A stretch of 64,000 nucleotides of DNA from Bifidobacterium anseris (GTDB lineage Bacteria; Actinomycetota; Actinomycetes; Actinomycetales; Bifidobacteriaceae). Location of the stretch: positions 496,001 to 560,000 of the forward strand of contig NZ_NMYC01000001.1 in the NCBI RefSeq assembly GCF_002860345.1, written 5' to 3'. A program made the translations under genes and the position numbers. The notes under the pieces were generated by a model. That model saw nothing but the letters and a program-made list of their open reading frames with translations, was not told the origin of the DNA and made no database searches. Shown one piece after another: positions 24,084 through 31,442 of this stretch (the first letter of the stretch is position 1; each line of letters begins with the position of its first letter).

Positions 24084-25337
24084 ATGACCAAAAAACTACA
24101 GCCCAAACTTCGTTTCCGAGGATTCACTGACGCTTGGGAGCAGCGCAAGTTCTCGTCCATCTTTGGTTTTTTGAAGACAAATAGTTATTCACGGGCGAGT
24201 CTTCAGCCGTGCAGTACAGGCATTGTCGATATTCATTATGGTGATATTTTAGTAAATTATGATTGTTGTTTTTCAATTGACACTCACACATTGCCGACTT
24301 TGAAAGATCCATCGCTCGCAGATGTGTACAGAAATGATCTACTTATGGACGGCGATATAGTGATTGCGGACACTGCCGAAGACCAAACGGCAGGTAAATG
24401 TGTGGAACTATTTGACGTCGGGAATCGCAAGGTCCTCGCAGGTCTTCATACCATTGCTGTCCGCGGCAGAATTAAGTTTGGGACAGGATATCTAGGATAC
24501 TATCTCAGTTCTCCCGCTTATCGCAAACAACTGCTCCCGCAAATGCAAGGCACTAAAGTCATATCCATTTCTAAAACAGCTTTGACGAACACCGTTATTG
24601 CGTCACCTTGTCTTGCTGAGCAAACAGCAATCGGCGCTCTCTTGAGGAAGCTTGATGTACTTATCGCTGCCGAGAAGCGTAAGCTGAACCTCTTGAGAAC
24701 AAAGAAATCAGGACTCATGCAAGAAATATTTAGTCAAAAAGTACGTTTTAAGGGCTATCAAAAAGAATGGAAGAGATATAGGATGAAAGATATCTCTTAC
24801 ATTGAAAGAGGTGCATCCCCTAGGCCTATTAGTAAGTACACTACCACTGATAAAAGTGGCTTAAATTGGGTAAAGATTGGCGACGCGCCCTCATTGGGAA
24901 ATGTTATCACGAGTACTTCTGAAAGAATCAAACCTAAAGGCTTGCCTAAAACAAGGAGTGTGCATCCGGGAGATTTAATACTTTCCAACTCAATGTCATT
25001 TGGTCGCCCATACATTATGGGTATTGATGGATGTATACATGACGGTTGGTTATTGATAAGAACGAACCGCTCTAAGGTCAATCCGTCATTCTTGTGTCAA
25101 GCCTTGGGTTCGCAATTTATGATTTCACAGTATCGGCGACTTGCTGCTGGAAGTGCTGTAAATAATCTCAATAAAAGTATTGTCGGTAACGCTGTTATCA
25201 TGATTCCCTCACTCAAGGAACAAAATGCTATAGAAAAGTTACTAAGTTGTTATGATAAGCTCATCGCTGCCGAAAATCAGAAAGTTAACATATTAGTAGA
25301 TCAGAAGAAAGCACTTCTTGAGCGAATGCTTGCATAG
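24084..25337 (+). CDS. hsdS: type I specificity subunit (active allele)
   Basis: 417 residues with two target-recognition domains (TRDs) separated by conserved helices. TRD1 runs about 22-175; the central helix includes LIAAEKRKLNLLRTKKSGLM; TRD2 runs about 215-375; the C-terminal helix includes KLIAAENQKVNILVDQKKALL. ATG with AAAAGGACAG upstream. The gene is clearly more AT-rich than hsdR and hsdM, as is usual for exchangeable S genes. Its 5' end (24130-24149) and central helix (24660-24687) carry perfect inverted repeats to the opposing cassette, both in the same codon phase, so recombination keeps the reading frame. Confidence 0.95.
   Translation: MTKKLQPKLRFRGFTDAWEQRKFSSIFGFLKTNSYSRASLQPCSTGIVDIHYGDILVNYDCCFSIDTHTLPTLKDPSLADVYRNDLLMDGDIVIADTAEDQTAGKCVELFDVGNRKVLAGLHTIAVRGRIKFGTGYLGYYLSSPAYRKQLLPQMQGTKVISISKTALTNTVIASPCLAEQTAIGALLRKLDVLIAAEKRKLNLLRTKKSGLMQEIFSQKVRFKGYQKEWKRYRMKDISYIERGASPRPISKYTTTDKSGLNWVKIGDAPSLGNVITSTSERIKPKGLPKTRSVHPGDLILSNSMSFGRPYIMGIDGCIHDGWLLIRTNRSKVNPSFLCQALGSQFMISQYRRLAAGSAVNNLNKSIVGNAVIMIPSLKEQNAIEKLLSCYDKLIAAENQKVNILVDQKKALLERMLA
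24130..24149 (+). repeat. inverted repeat A, left copy (5' end of hsdS)
   Basis: ACGCTTGGGAGCAGCGCAAG, encoding the AWEQRK segment just before TRD1. A perfect inverted partner lies at 27443-27462. Confidence 0.95.
24660..24687 (+). repeat. inverted repeat B, left copy (central hsdS helix)
   Basis: 28 bp beginning CTTATCGCTGCCGAGAAGCG, encoding LIAAEKRKL between the two TRDs. A perfect inverted partner lies at 26947-26974. Confidence 0.95.
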
Positions 25338-25348
25338 TGACCCGGCGA

Positions 25349-25375
25349 GGGGCTCTCTACGTAGCAGAAAGCCCC
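25349..25375. terminator. hairpin between hsdS and the recombinase gene
   Basis: GGGGCT / AGCCCC stem with a 15-base loop, between the stop codons of convergent hsdS and recombinase genes. Confidence 0.55.
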
Positions 25376-25384
25376 CCACAGCGG

Positions 25385-26305
25385 CTACAGTGTGCTCAGG
25401 AACTGCATGATCTTGTCGGTGTCCTTGGCCTCCAGCTCTTTGATGACATGCAGGTATGTCGTTTGCGTCGTCACCATGTTGGAGTGCCCAAGTCGTTTGG
25501 CGACCGAAGCCACGGAGACTCCTGCATAGAGCAGCAATGACGCGTGCGTATGGCGCAAGCCGTGAACGGTGATAACAGGAATGCCGCATTCCTTGCAGAC
25601 AGCCTTCAGCCTGTCATTCACGGTGGCGTTGAACACGCGCTTGCCCTCGATAACGAATATCGGCTTATCCGAATCACGGCCGGCACATAGCTGCTTGAGA
25701 TGCATACTGAGTGACCAATCCATGCGGACTTTCCTCCGAGAGGAGCGATTCTTAGTCGGCGCAAAGCCGCCTTCCGGATTCTTGTAGTTCCAGGTCTTCC
25801 CTACATTGATCTGTTGTGTTTGGAAATCAATGTCGTCAGGAGTCAGTCCAAGCGCTTCTCCGAACCGCAAGCCGGTCTTGGCGACCAGAAGAAGTAGGTA
25901 ATCAGTAAGATGATCGTCATCAAGCTGCAGGGCCGCAAGCATCGCGCGGAGCTCAGACTGATTGAGATACTTCGGACGCTTCGCGCGGGGCTGTTTGCCT
26001 TTGACAACCGCCTTACGCGTTGGATCCCTACGCAGCACTCCCTCATCCACGGCATCCACAATGGCGGCCTTGACCTGATGGTGGAAATCCATGACTGTCT
26101 GCCGCTCATGCGTCTTAGCGAAGTCGTTGAGAATGCGTTGGTATTCCAGACGACTCAGTTCACCCAAAGTCACTTCCGGGGCGAGCACCTCAAGATGGCG
26201 CAACGTCATGAGGTACTTGTTCAAGGTGATGGGCGTCACGGCATCTCGCTTGTACGTATCGACCCATTCGGCAAAGTAACGAGTCAGAAGTTGTTTCCGG
26301 TACAT
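25385..26305 (-). CDS. tyrosine recombinase (likely hsdS invertase)
   Basis: 306 residues from the ATG at 26305. A SAM-like N-terminal DNA-binding domain (about 1-110) precedes the catalytic domain, with Arg in the KTGLRFGEALGL motif, His-x-x-Arg in VHGLRHTHASLLLYAG, His in LGHSNMVTTQTTYLHV and the tyrosine of that same segment. The site between two opposing hsdS copies that carry inverted repeats makes it the probable enzyme for specificity switching; a phage-type integrase that only moved the island is the alternative. Its ribosome site AAAGGA and start codon lie inside one arm of a perfect 23-bp hairpin. Confidence 0.9.
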   Translation of the reverse strand: MYRKQLLTRYFAEWVDTYKRDAVTPITLNKYLMTLRHLEVLAPEVTLGELSRLEYQRILNDFAKTHERQTVMDFHHQVKAAIVDAVDEGVLRRDPTRKAVVKGKQPRAKRPKYLNQSELRAMLAALQLDDDHLTDYLLLLVAKTGLRFGEALGLTPDDIDFQTQQINVGKTWNYKNPEGGFAPTKNRSSRRKVRMDWSLSMHLKQLCAGRDSDKPIFVIEGKRVFNATVNDRLKAVCKECGIPVITVHGLRHTHASLLLYAGVSVASVAKRLGHSNMVTTQTTYLHVIKELEAKDTDKIMQFLSTL

Positions 26306-26353
26306 ATGTTCCTTTCTGCCATGCAACCACTGCATGGCAGAAAGGAACATATG
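26303..26353 (-). promoter_or_regulatory. 23-bp perfect hairpin covering the recombinase ribosome site and start codon
   Basis: Arms 26303-26325 and 26331-26353 are exact inverted repeats (CATATGTTCCTTTCTGCCAT... and its complement) with a 5-base loop. On the minus-strand transcript the 3' arm contains GCAGAAAGGAACATATG, the ribosome site and ATG of the recombinase. If folded, the hairpin would hide the start; it also starts 4 bases after the hsdS' stop, so it could end transcription there. Confidence 0.9.
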
Positions 26354-26837
26354 CATTCAGATGAACATCTGCTGCAGAAGAGCTTTCTTCTTGAGCTCCA
26401 GCAGATCGACCTTTTGACTCTCGGCATCGATGAGGTTGTCCAATTGGTTAAAAAGCTTGCTGATTTTTATCTGCTCATCTCTGTCTCCGGGGAGGCCAAT
26501 GCTCCATTCGGTAAATATTGGTTTTCTGAGAGATGGCACGGTCCCTTGTGAGTTCATGGCTAAGGCATGTTTACGAAAACACGCCTCCATGAGATACAAG
26601 ATGAATCGTGTATCCACTGATGAATTCACTTTGATGCGGTACACCCGTTGATGCAGCGCATATTTCCCGTTCATGTAATGGTAAATCTGACCTATACGTC
26701 CATCACCGGGAATCAAAATTGCTTCCTCGTCATAGTCGTAATAATCAAGGAAAAGTTTCTGATCCGATCTAATGAAGAAAGGAAAGCGACCATCAAGATG
26801 GCCATCTTGAGTATTGTGACTTCCGGTTCCTATCTCA

Positions 26838-26868
26838 GCGATCTCACCGAGCTTGCACTGCTCCCAAG
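26838..26868 (-). repeat. 31-bp direct repeat before TRD2 of the silent cassette
   Basis: Differs at one base from 27429-27459, the sequence just before TRD1 of the same cassette. Both encode WEQ(C/R)KLGEIA. It also resembles inverted repeat A of the active gene, so TRDs may move between the first and second position. Confidence 0.85.
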
Positions 26869-26946
26869 GATCAGTATAGCCTTTGAATCTCATCTTCCGG
26901 TCGAAGATCTGGCTCAGGAGCGCCGACTTCTTGTCTCTCAGGAGGA

Positions 26947-26974
26947 TCAGCTTACGCTTCTCGGCAGCGATAAG
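26947..26974 (-). repeat. inverted repeat B, right copy
   Basis: Exact inverted partner of 24660-24687 in the central helix of the silent cassette, same codon phase. Confidence 0.95.
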
Positions 26975-27442
26975 CGTATCGATGACTTGAAAGAGTTTTC
27001 CTATGCGACGTTGTTCAGACAGAGAAGGAACTTGAACCGGTATCTTGGCGAGTTGCTTTCCGGATACTTCCAAAAAAGTTGAACCTGCCGCATTTCGTAT
27101 AGCCTGCCTCTTAATTCGATCACATAAGCTATAAAGGAAAAGTACGTCCGTTTGATCAGAGGCCACAAGCGATTGGAAGCCTTGGTTAGTACAAGCATCG
27201 GTTGTCAGGATCGCCACAAGTCCTATGCTGGCTCGGCTTGTGAACAGTATGGTTCGATATGCTGGGAGAAGATTTGCGGAAGAATGCTGCAGCCCTTCCT
27301 CCGTTATTTTTCTTTTGCTGTCAGTCGCATATGTGCTTGAACCAATTTCAGCGGGCGTAAACCAGTTGATACTTCCATTCCAATATGCCGGATTGTTTGT
27401 ATCAGGCGTTCCACCGCCAACTACCTCTGCGATCTCACCGAG

Positions 27443-27462
27443 CTTGCGCTGCTCCCAAGCGT
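27443..27462 (-). repeat. inverted repeat A, right copy
   Basis: Exact inverted partner of 24130-24149 at the 5' end of the silent cassette. It overlaps the 31-bp direct repeat (27429-27459). Confidence 0.95.
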
Positions 27463-27472
27463 AACAGATGAA

Positions 27473-27655
27473 TCAGGAGTATGTCATCAGTTCCTTCGAC
27501 CGTTTGGCGAGCCGTCCGCGAGCGCGTGCGCCCGCTACTCCAGTTTCCGCCTTCATCAGCGCGAGTTGAGCACGATGTCGAAGAACAGCAGCAGCCGGGC
27601 GCTGCCATGAGCGCATGCATGAAGATGAAACCGTGGAAAGCGTGACATCACTCAT
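27473..27655 (-). pseudogene. possible remnant of a serine recombinase (C-terminal catalytic end)
   Basis: The frame ending at the TGA that precedes the silent hsdS cassette reads AETGVAGARARGRLAKRS near its end, close to the E-R-T-x-A-G-x-x-A-A-R-A-R-G-R segment of resolvase/invertase proteins. In a neighbouring frame just upstream the sequence reads GFIFMHALMAA, like the helix before it. The two pieces are in different frames, so the gene is broken. The match is short and made by eye. Confidence 0.35.
27512..27530 (+). repeat. 19-bp boundary repeat, copy 2 (one mismatch)
   Basis: CCGTCCGCGAGCGCGTGCG, differing at one base from copies 1 and 3, same orientation. It separates the restriction-modification module from the module carrying the secreted-protein pair and the ATPase/TOPRIM pair, and lies inside the possible serine-recombinase remnant. 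Confidence 0.75.
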
Positions 27656-27722
27656 GCGCTGGACTGTTCAACGACATCTTGTTCGCCAAGCGCCCAGACG
27701 ACCGCGCCTTTAGTATCCGTCG

Positions 27723-27980
27723 TCACTTTTGCAGGCGACATCCAGCAGCCTTCTCCCCTGTTTCCTGCCCGACCGAACGTTCACGTTCGGTTACAATCCT
27801 CCGCAGCATTCTGACTGTCGATCCGGGCCATGAGAACACACCCGGCGCGGCTATCAACCACGCGAGCAGCGCATCATGCCATAGCAGGTAGCACGTAATC
27901 GCCACTATGGGCAGGATGATGGATACAAACGCAGTGGTCCAACCCCACAGATGAGCACGTTTCGATGTCAGGCGAAGCAT
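27723..27980 (-). CDS. small membrane protein (85 aa), partner of the preceding secreted protein
   Basis: Two hydrophobic segments (about residues 12-34 and 36-54; FVSIILPIVAITCYLLW, LLAWLIAAPGVFSW) form a helical hairpin, followed by a basic, soluble tail. Its ATG lies 13 bases inside the end of the secreted-protein gene, with no separate ribosome site, so translation is coupled. Small two-helix membrane proteins paired with secreted cationic peptides are often immunity proteins or exporters; that reading is inference. No known family recognised. Confidence 0.6.
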   Translation of the reverse strand: MLRLTSKRAHLWGWTTAFVSIILPIVAITCYLLWHDALLAWLIAAPGVFSWPGSTVRMLRRIVTERERSVGQETGEKAAGCRLQK

Positions 27981-28495
27981 TGGCTTTTCACGCTTCCGAT
28001 GCCGGTGAGCTCGGCAGCGAGAGCTGCGGCCGCGCCACCAAGCGCTTTGAGCTTCTCATAATTGAAGGAGGCTCCAGCCATGATCTTGATGGCGGAGCGT
28101 ACACCGCCAAGCGCCTTGATGAGCTTCTTGATTTTCAGGATCTTTGCCGCTGGGAATGCTGTGGTCGCGATTACGCCCGCCACTGCGGCAGCACAGCCCC
28201 AAAAACCGGCCCGCCCTTCCTGAGGATGGGCTTCCTTCCAAGCCTGCAAGGCTACATCGCCTTGTTCCAGTACTATATCTGGGATGCTCTCGTAATGATC
28301 AAGCAGTCTCCGTAACGCTTCCGTGTTCAACGCTTGCGGATAAGCCATTCCTTCAACTTGCCCATGGGAAGGCATGTCCGTCTGAATATCAGACGCGAGC
28401 GCCACGTCACTCATTCCGCATGACATCATGACAGCGGCCAGAACACCGGCCATGCCTTTGAATACGACTCCTCTGCGCTTTTCGGCACCATGCAT
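27968..28495 (-). CDS. secreted protein with hydrophobic, cationic C-terminal region (bacteriocin-like candidate)
   Basis: 175 residues from the ATG at 28495, preceded by GAGAGGAGCTTTGCG. Basic n-region, hydrophobic core and an ALAS cleavage site near residue 35 form a signal peptide; Cys26 in MMSCG is a weak lipobox alternative. A polar acidic stretch (36-95) is followed by a 75-residue alanine/glycine-rich segment with the cationic helix KILKIKKLIKAL, bracketed by Cys101 and Cys173 that could form a disulfide. This acidic-spacer plus hydrophobic-cationic module resembles processed bacteriocins or halocin-C8-like proteins. I cannot assign a family. The overlapping downstream gene encodes a small membrane protein. 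Confidence 0.6.
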   Translation of the reverse strand: MHGAEKRRGVVFKGMAGVLAAVMMSCGMSDVALASDIQTDMPSHGQVEGMAYPQALNTEALRRLLDHYESIPDIVLEQGDVALQAWKEAHPQEGRAGFWGCAAAVAGVIATTAFPAAKILKIKKLIKALGGVRSAIKIMAGASFNYEKLKALGGAAAALAAELTGIGSVKSQCFA

Positions 28496-28884
28496 CGCAA
28501 AGCTCCTCTCAACCGACGAGATTGTCATTCACCATGATGACGGCCTCAAGGCATCCTCCGTCGTCATCAGCATGATTGGTCACGCCAAGCGCATGGTGAG
28601 GCGTCCTTTGCGACCGTTGACATGTCAGGATGCCAAACGTAGGTCTGGCGCAGATCACCGCCTTCTGCGTCCGGCCGCGCATTTAGATGATGCGGCGCGT
28701 CAAGTCCTGCACGTTCATCTACCGCAAGGATGATGGCATGCTGACCGAGCAGATGACGCAGGAGCACGACTGACGCCGCAGCCTCTCGCCTTGCGAAAAC
28801 GCCGTCATGGTGTGCATCGTAAGACGAAAGGCAGCCGTGTTCACCACATCGGATGCGCGTACCGCAGCGCGGGCAGTCAGCTTC
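28496..28884. other. 389-bp gap between the TOPRIM gene and the secreted-protein gene
   Basis: Contains the upstream region of the secreted-protein gene. A short + strand frame near 28690-28773 (start MMRRVKSC) ends in TGA and looks like a gene remnant but has no recognisable relative. Otherwise nothing is seen. Confidence 0.4.
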
Positions 28885-29655
28885 TTACTTCGAAATTTCC
28901 CTCACAAAACCAGGAAGGAACCACAGGTTCGAACCACGATGCAGCGATAGCAGCGAGCCGGTTTTCATCACATCATCCCAAGAGTTCTTCCAGCTCACCT
29001 CGGCGGTACCGGCCTCATTACGGTGCAATGCATAGAGGCGGGTGAGGACGTCCTTGAATCTGTCCGGCTCCTGCACGAACGTGGCCGCCAGTCTGGCGGC
29101 GGTCTGGTTCTTGCGACCGGTGCTCACCGTGCCGCTCAGGTCGGCGAAGGCATGTTCGAGGTTTCTGGAAACATAGAACAGCCGATATGGAACATTCACG
29201 ATCTCGGTCACGCCACGCAAGGCGTTCACGTTTCTGCGCTTGAGCGCGCACAACTGCAGACGCTGTGATCTGTCATGAACGGTGATGTCATGCTCACCGT
29301 AAACGATGCGCTCGCAGTTCCGATCTTCTATGATGCGACCGGACGGGATGAAGGCGCCATCCAGATCAATGAGCTGCACGACGCAAGCCACATCGGCCTT
29401 CGTGTAGTCGGCCCTCGCGATGCGCTCCTGCACCGTCTTACGCACCATTGTCGGCGCGTTGTCCCGCGGATTGAGCCCATTGACCCATGCATCGTCCGGG
29501 TACAACGACACCGTGGTCACATCACAGCGCAACGGTTCACCCTGCGTCCGATGAGGCATATCCAATGTCGGAAACAGCGCATTGAAGGAAGGAGTGAGCA
29601 ACGTGGCGTCGCTCTCCCCCTCCACCAGCAGCAGCACGATTCTGCGGCGGCTCAT
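28885..29655 (-). CDS. TOPRIM-domain protein of the RloB/AriB type (defence effector candidate)
   Basis: 256 residues. The N-terminus is a TOPRIM-like fold: LLLVEGESDATLL with Glu12 as the first acidic residue, and an acidic pair Asp97-x-Asp99 in VVQLIDLDG. This is the arrangement of RloB and DUF4435-like proteins that pair with AAA ATPases; in PARIS the TOPRIM partner is a nuclease that cuts host tRNA once released. Its ATG overlaps the stop of the ATPase gene by four bases (ATGA), so the two are made together. No HTH or membrane segment is seen. Whether it is an RNase or DNase cannot be told. Confidence 0.7.
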   Translation of the reverse strand: MSRRRIVLLLVEGESDATLLTPSFNALFPTLDMPHRTQGEPLRCDVTTVSLYPDDAWVNGLNPRDNAPTMVRKTVQERIARADYTKADVACVVQLIDLDGAFIPSGRIIEDRNCERIVYGEHDITVHDRSQRLQLCALKRRNVNALRGVTEIVNVPYRLFYVSRNLEHAFADLSGTVSTGRKNQTAARLAATFVQEPDRFKDVLTRLYALHRNEAGTAEVSWKNSWDDVMKTGSLLSLHRGSNLWFLPGFVREISK

Positions 29656-31109
29656 AGCATCCTCTCCAGATCATTGGTCGGAACGTGCTCCAATGACCGC
29701 AGCCCGTGCTCCACGTCCTGCTCGGTGCGTTCGTCCACGCCGCCGGCCAACGTGAATCCGACGCCGAGCATCTGCGGTGACGTGCACTTGTAGAGATCGG
29801 CGACCTTGCCGCCGCTCTGGAGCGCCTGAATGTACTGGCGACGCGGATTGTTCGTGCGACCCACCGTCATGTACGGAATGAAACGGTGATTCGGATCGAG
29901 CGTGGACAGCACGATGGTCTTCTGGGGAAAATCCATACGTTCCATCGGCCGTAGATTGTGCGCGGTGAAGATCAGCTGTCCCTGCGCGTTGCGGGAGAAC
30001 TCATGCAGCATCTCGCCGAGCAGGTATTCGAACACACCTCCGTCAAGCTCATCTATCGTCACGAGCACGTCGGGATCGTTATAGGCGCGAATCAGATAGG
30101 CCAGCATGCCCACGATGCGCGTCACGCCTTCCGATTCGTGCATGAGCGGCACCTCGACCCCATCGCGGACGCTCATCAGCACCACCTCGTTGGCGGACGA
30201 ACCATCAGGAAGAATGGTGGTTCCCATATTCCTGACCTTGAGCGTCATGCCGTGGACCAGATAGGGCATGATCTGGTTGAAGTCGTCAAGGCTATGATTC
30301 AGGTCCGCCAGCTCGGCATCGGTCAGATTATTGACGCCGTCCATGGAAAACACCAGTTCACGCGGACGCCCCGTCTCGCTCGGGACGGAAATCGGCAGGA
30401 GACTGTAGCTGACGATCGAGTTGTGCTGGGTCGACAGCAGGAACATGCGTGTACGCGCCCAGAATCGCAGCTCCTTCATGACGGCGAATGCCGACGGATA
30501 GTGCGCGAGCCAACGCTGAACGTCCTTCGCCAGCGGCTTCATGCCGCCTTCCGCGGCCGTTCGCAGGTAATCAAGGAACGTATCCGAAAACAGGAACGAA
30601 CGGCGCTCGAGCGACGCACGCTGTTCCCCAAGCGCCACCGCCACCTTGTCATCGACCGCAGCGACGATACTCTGCCATCTGGTGATCGGTGACAAATCGA
30701 GACGATTGCGCTCATCAACGGTATACCGCACAAACGGACGCCCGAGTCGACGTTCGGAATCGCCGATGCACACCGATTCCTGCGCAATACGAAGAACGCC
30801 GTCAGTCCACTGGTAGACGACCGTGTACTTGAGATATCGCGCGCCGCCATCAACGGACACGCGGAACATCGCGGACAGTTCGGCCTCACTCTCGCCTATG
30901 GACACGAGTTCGGCCGCATCCTCGGGCAGCGGTTCGCCGCTGATGGTCGGGCGAAGCAGACGGATGGCGTCAAGCACGGACGTCTTGCCGCTGCCGTTGG
31001 CACCATAGATGCCGGTGATGCTGCCGCCGGATGGCAACGTTTCGAACGTGATCTCACCGTTGCCGATGTTCCTGATGTTGCGCAATGTAAGAGCCAGCAA
31101 TCGAGCCAT
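29652..31109 (-). CDS. AAA15/RloA-type ATPase (partner of the TOPRIM protein)
   Basis: About 485 residues from the ATG at 31109, which follows GAGGACAGCGTTC; an ATG 15 bases upstream has no ribosome site. SMC/ABC-like ATPase: LALTLRNIRNI start, Walker A GANGSGKT at 36-43, a signature-like HESEGVTRIVGMLAYLI, Walker B VLVTIDELDGG, and an H-loop-like FTAHN. This single-chain AAA15 layout is shared by RloA, AriA of PARIS and OLD-like defence ATPases. It is the first gene of a two-gene unit with the TOPRIM gene and ends the defence island before the pyr operon. Confidence 0.8.
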   Translation of the reverse strand: MARLLALTLRNIRNIGNGEITFETLPSGGSITGIYGANGSGKTSVLDAIRLLRPTISGEPLPEDAAELVSIGESEAELSAMFRVSVDGGARYLKYTVVYQWTDGVLRIAQESVCIGDSERRLGRPFVRYTVDERNRLDLSPITRWQSIVAAVDDKVAVALGEQRASLERRSFLFSDTFLDYLRTAAEGGMKPLAKDVQRWLAHYPSAFAVMKELRFWARTRMFLLSTQHNSIVSYSLLPISVPSETGRPRELVFSMDGVNNLTDAELADLNHSLDDFNQIMPYLVHGMTLKVRNMGTTILPDGSSANEVVLMSVRDGVEVPLMHESEGVTRIVGMLAYLIRAYNDPDVLVTIDELDGGVFEYLLGEMLHEFSRNAQGQLIFTAHNLRPMERMDFPQKTIVLSTLDPNHRFIPYMTVGRTNNPRRQYIQALQSGGKVADLYKCTSPQMLGVGFTLAGGVDERTEQDVEHGLRSLEHVPTNDLERML

Positions 31110-31214
31110 GAACGCTGTCCTCATTTCTTAGTTTCTTTGCGAATCACGATAAAAAAACGCGATTCATCAGTTACTGTATCCCAAATGAGCTATCTACGCA
31201 ACATCGTGGTGTCG

Positions 31215-31233
31215 CCGTCCGCGAGCGCATGCG
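31215..31233 (+). repeat. 19-bp island-boundary direct repeat, copy 3
   Basis: Identical to 18995-19013, same orientation, at the right edge of the defence island. Read on the minus strand the neighbourhood gives TESTGIESACARGRR, which resembles the serine-recombinase segment also seen at copy 2. Confidence 0.8.
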
Positions 31234-31303
31234 GATTCGATGCCAGTGGACTCGGTGGCGAGAGAGACAGCTACGCCGGTACGCATCCCTGGGGCACAAC
31301 GCA

Positions 31304-31329
31304 TGATGCCCCTCCGAGGAGGGGCATCA
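31304..31329. terminator. perfect hairpin downstream of pyrE
   Basis: TGATGCCCCTCC / GGAGGGGCATCA, 12-bp arms with a 2-base centre. It lies 114 bases past the pyrE stop; followed on the + strand by AAAAA (GCGAAAAATCG). Confidence 0.6.
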
Positions 31330-31442
31330 GCGAAAAATCGTCAATACATCACCGCATATTGACTACATCATCAGTATAGCGGCAGGGTCCGCCGGATTCA
31401 TTTCCGGACGGGGAGCCGCGGTTTTGGCACCGTTGAGCACTT

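Larger units (their letters stand above)
26357..27472 (-). pseudogene. silent, startless hsdS cassette (hsdS')
   Basis: An open frame of 371 codons encodes a second full set of S-subunit parts: AWEQRKLGEIAEV, a TRD1 with VGGGTPDTNNPAYW, the central helix LIAAEKRKLILLRDKKSALL, a TRD2 and a C-terminal helix ending KKALLQQMFI. There is no start codon: a TGA stands four codons before the AWEQRK segment, and the first 14 residues present in the active hsdS are missing. The cassette is therefore a store of alternative TRDs, expressed only after inversion. An internal ATG at 27217 could give a fragment but lacks a good ribosome site. Two recognition domains differ from those in the active gene. Confidence 0.92.
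31110..31442. other. 333-bp gap between the ATPase gene and pyrE
   Basis: Contains the promoter side of the ATPase gene (AT-rich at 31125-31180), the third 19-bp boundary repeat and a strong hairpin. No gene is seen. Confidence 0.5.

Noticed and set aside
28690-28773. Small + strand gene starting MMRRVKSC
   Set aside because: Only 27 residues, no ribosome site and no recognised relative; treated as possible remnant.
31304-31329. Perfect palindrome as a restriction or att site of the island
   Set aside because: It lies beyond the last boundary repeat and fits a hairpin terminator near pyrE better.
18949-31442. tRNA gene serving as integration site of the defence island
   Set aside because: No tRNA cloverleaf or CCA end was recognised near either boundary repeat.
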